From NCBI GenBank assembly GCA_009702205.1, contig WLIM01000046.1, forward strand, positions 1-7,969: a stretch of DNA of 7,969 bases, read 5' to 3'. The notes beneath the pieces are model-generated. The model searched no databases. It saw only the letters and a list, made by a program, of their open reading frames with translations, and was not told the DNA's origin. This DNA comes from Actinomycetota bacterium (lineage in GTDB: Bacteria > Actinomycetota > Actinomycetes > Nanopelagicales > Nanopelagicaceae). The position numbers were made by a program, and so were the translations under genes. Of the stretch, positions 6,912 through 7,969 are shown one piece after another; the stretch's first letter is position 1, and each line of letters opens with the position of its first letter.

Positions 6912-6926
6912 GGTCTACAGGCACTA
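6895..6926 (-). other. Intercistronic 11-bp inverted repeat between livK and livH
   Basis: The arms TAGTGCCTGTA and TACAGGCACTA are perfectly complementary over 11 bp with a 10-nt loop. Inside the loop ACC and GGT could add a few pairs after one mismatch. In the liv transcript it would fold into a stable hairpin after the livK stop and about 50 nt before the livH start. No uridine run follows it (the RNA continues CUCUUGUAAU), so it is not a classical intrinsic terminator. Likely roles are a partial terminator or attenuator, a 3' stabiliser for a livK-only mRNA, or a DNA operator. Confidence 0.7.
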
Positions 6927-6939
6927 AATCTTCTCTTCA

Positions 6940-6961
6940 TTAAGTTAAATAATTAACTTAA
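6940..6961 (-). repeat. AT-rich 9-bp inverted repeat downstream of livK
   Basis: TTAAGTTAA and TTAACTTAA form a perfect 9-bp inverted repeat around a 4-nt centre, 31 nt past the livK stop. As RNA the stem would be weak because only one pair is G-C. As DNA it is a plausible site for a dimeric regulator. It is separate from, and 13 nt away from, the stronger repeat at 6895-6926. Confidence 0.55.
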
Positions 6962-6992
6962 CTCCGAATTACTATCTCTAATTAAGCAATCG

Positions 6993-7969
6993 TTACGCGA
7001 TGTGCTTGTAAGTGATAGCGCCATCAACAACGTAGAAGGCTCCGATTGGTGCTGGATCCTTGGTATCGCCGTAACGGTTGAATTGGAATGTTCCACCTGA
7101 GAAATCAGGGAATGTTCCGTTTGTAACGCAGTTTTGGATAGCTGGACGAGTTAGCTTTCCAGCCTTGATGCAAGTTAGGAATACGTTTGTTGCGTTGATT
7201 GTGTTAGTTACATAACCACCAGCAACCTTAACTCCTGTTGCCTTTGTGAAGGCAGCCTTTTGTGCATCTGTTGCAATGTTGTCGAAAGGAACTTCGCCTT
7301 GTGTAATGCGAGCGCCTTCTGCAGACTTCTTACCAGCTGTTGTGATGAATGAGCTTGTTGCAGCTCCGTCGCCAACAGCAAATACTCCGTCGTAACCAGC
7401 ATCGCGAAGTGACTTAACGAATGCGCCAGCATCAATGTCGTAACCAAAGTAAAGAACTGTGGTTGCCTTTGAAGCCTTTACCTTCGCAGCGATAGCTGAG
7501 TAGTCGCCACCAGCTACTGGAAGAAGTGAATCTTTACCAACGACAGTTGCCAACTTCTTTAGTGTTGGTACTGATTCGTCGCGAAGACCTTCGCCGTATG
7601 GTGATTGATCATCTACGTAGTAAGCAAGAGGCTTTGTAAGACCCTTAACTGCAAGACGAGCAAGTGCTGGACCTTGGAGGCTGTCCTTAGGAACAACACG
7701 GTGGAAAATTGGGAAACCTGAGTCAGGTGCTCCTGGCTTTGAAAGTGTTACACGTGAAGCTGAAGGAGAAACCATTGTTAGTCCTGCAGCCTTGTATGAA
7801 GGGAATGAGTTTTCAGATGCGCCTGAATAAGCAGATCCGATAACGCCGATTACCTTCTTGTTCTGTGCAACTCCTGGAGAAACGATTGCAGCTTGTGTTC
7901 CGCTACCTTGATCGTCAACCTGGATTAGCTTTACTTTAACCTTTGGGTTTGTCTTATCGTATTCAGCAA
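6993..7969 (-). CDS. livK: Branched-chain amino acid-binding protein LivK/LivJ-like, C-terminal part (5' end outside window)
   Basis: The frame stays open from the right edge (first full codon at 7967) to TAA at 6993-6995, giving 324 residues of a type I periplasmic-binding fold. An ATG at 7775 lies inside the domain and is not the start. The signal peptide or lipobox and roughly the first 80 residues are missing. Numbering from the edge, it resembles E. coli LivJ/LivK in VIGVIGSAYSGASENSF (39-55, the strand and loop that hold the ligand carboxylate and amino groups in LivJ), KDSLQGP (94-100), YGEG (124-127), DYSA (155-158) and YFGYD (173-177). Two cysteines, 266 and 280, could form a disulfide in the exported protein (inference). 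It delivers leucine, isoleucine, valine or related amino acids to LivH/LivM; exact specificity cannot be read. Lysine codons are 25 AAG to 2 AAA, unlike polA, which suggests strong expression. The promoter lies outside the window. Confidence 0.93.
   Translation of the reverse strand, partial: AEYDKTNPKVKVKLIQVDDQGSGTQAAIVSPGVAQNKKVIGVIGSAYSGASENSFPSYKAAGLTMVSPSASRVTLSKPGAPDSGFPIFHRVVPKDSLQGPALARLAVKGLTKPLAYYVDDQSPYGEGLRDESVPTLKKLATVVGKDSLLPVAGGDYSAIAAKVKASKATTVLYFGYDIDAGAFVKSLRDAGYDGVFAVGDGAATSSFITTAGKKSAEGARITQGEVPFDNIATDAQKAAFTKATGVKVAGGYVTNTINATNVFLTCIKAGKLTRPAIQNCVTNGTFPDFSGGTFQFNRYGDTKDPAPIGAFYVVDGAITYKHIA

Noticed and set aside
1..7969. Mobile elements, CRISPR arrays, tRNA/rRNA genes, phage or defence systems
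   Set aside because: Both strands are filled by recognised housekeeping and transport genes. No transposase, regularly spaced repeat, cloverleaf or defence domain was seen.

Overview
The window looks like a stretch of chromosome from a low-GC, streamlined member of the Actinobacteria, plausibly a free-living aquatic lineage such as the acI / Nanopelagicales group. That placement is an inference. It rests on the modest GC by eye, the near absence of intergenic DNA, promoters placed for leaderless transcripts, an actinobacterial-type PolA (dead proofreading domain, Tyr in the O-helix), and a branched-chain amino acid uptake operon close to polA, an arrangement I recall from other Actinobacteria. 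Sequence comparison would be needed to confirm it.

Left edge (1-328, + strand): the last two membrane segments and cytoplasmic tail of a major facilitator superfamily transporter. Its stop overlaps the stop of the convergent polA gene (325-2919, - strand), which encodes a full-length DNA polymerase I. polA is divergent from a small hotdog-fold acyl-CoA thioesterase of the PaaI / YdiI (MenI) type (2952-3359, + strand). The two start codons are only about 32 bp apart. The gap holds a 6-bp inverted repeat whose arms read as a TAGACT -10 box on each strand, each placed for a leaderless transcript.

Right two thirds (3360-7969, - strand, transcribed right to left): a complete set of parts for a LIV-I type high-affinity branched-chain amino acid ABC importer, in the order livK (solute-binding protein, N-terminus beyond the right edge), livH and livM (two permeases), livG and livF (two ATPases). 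The last four genes overlap or are nearly fused (3-nt gap, 1-nt overlap, 11-nt overlap), each with a recognisable Shine-Dalgarno sequence, so they should be translated as a coupled unit. LivK captures the amino acid outside the membrane, LivH and LivM form the channel, and LivG and LivF power it.

The only real non-coding space is the 147-bp livK-livH gap (6846-6992). It carries two separate inverted repeats and a possible internal promoter. A 3' hairpin that stabilises or attenuates there, or an operator, would let the cell make far more binding protein than permease. Lysine codons in livK are almost all AAG, which fits very high expression.

I found no mobile element, CRISPR array, tRNA, rRNA or clearly new biological system. 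The most interesting signals are the symmetrical divergent promoter at 2928-2944 and the structured livK-livH spacer.
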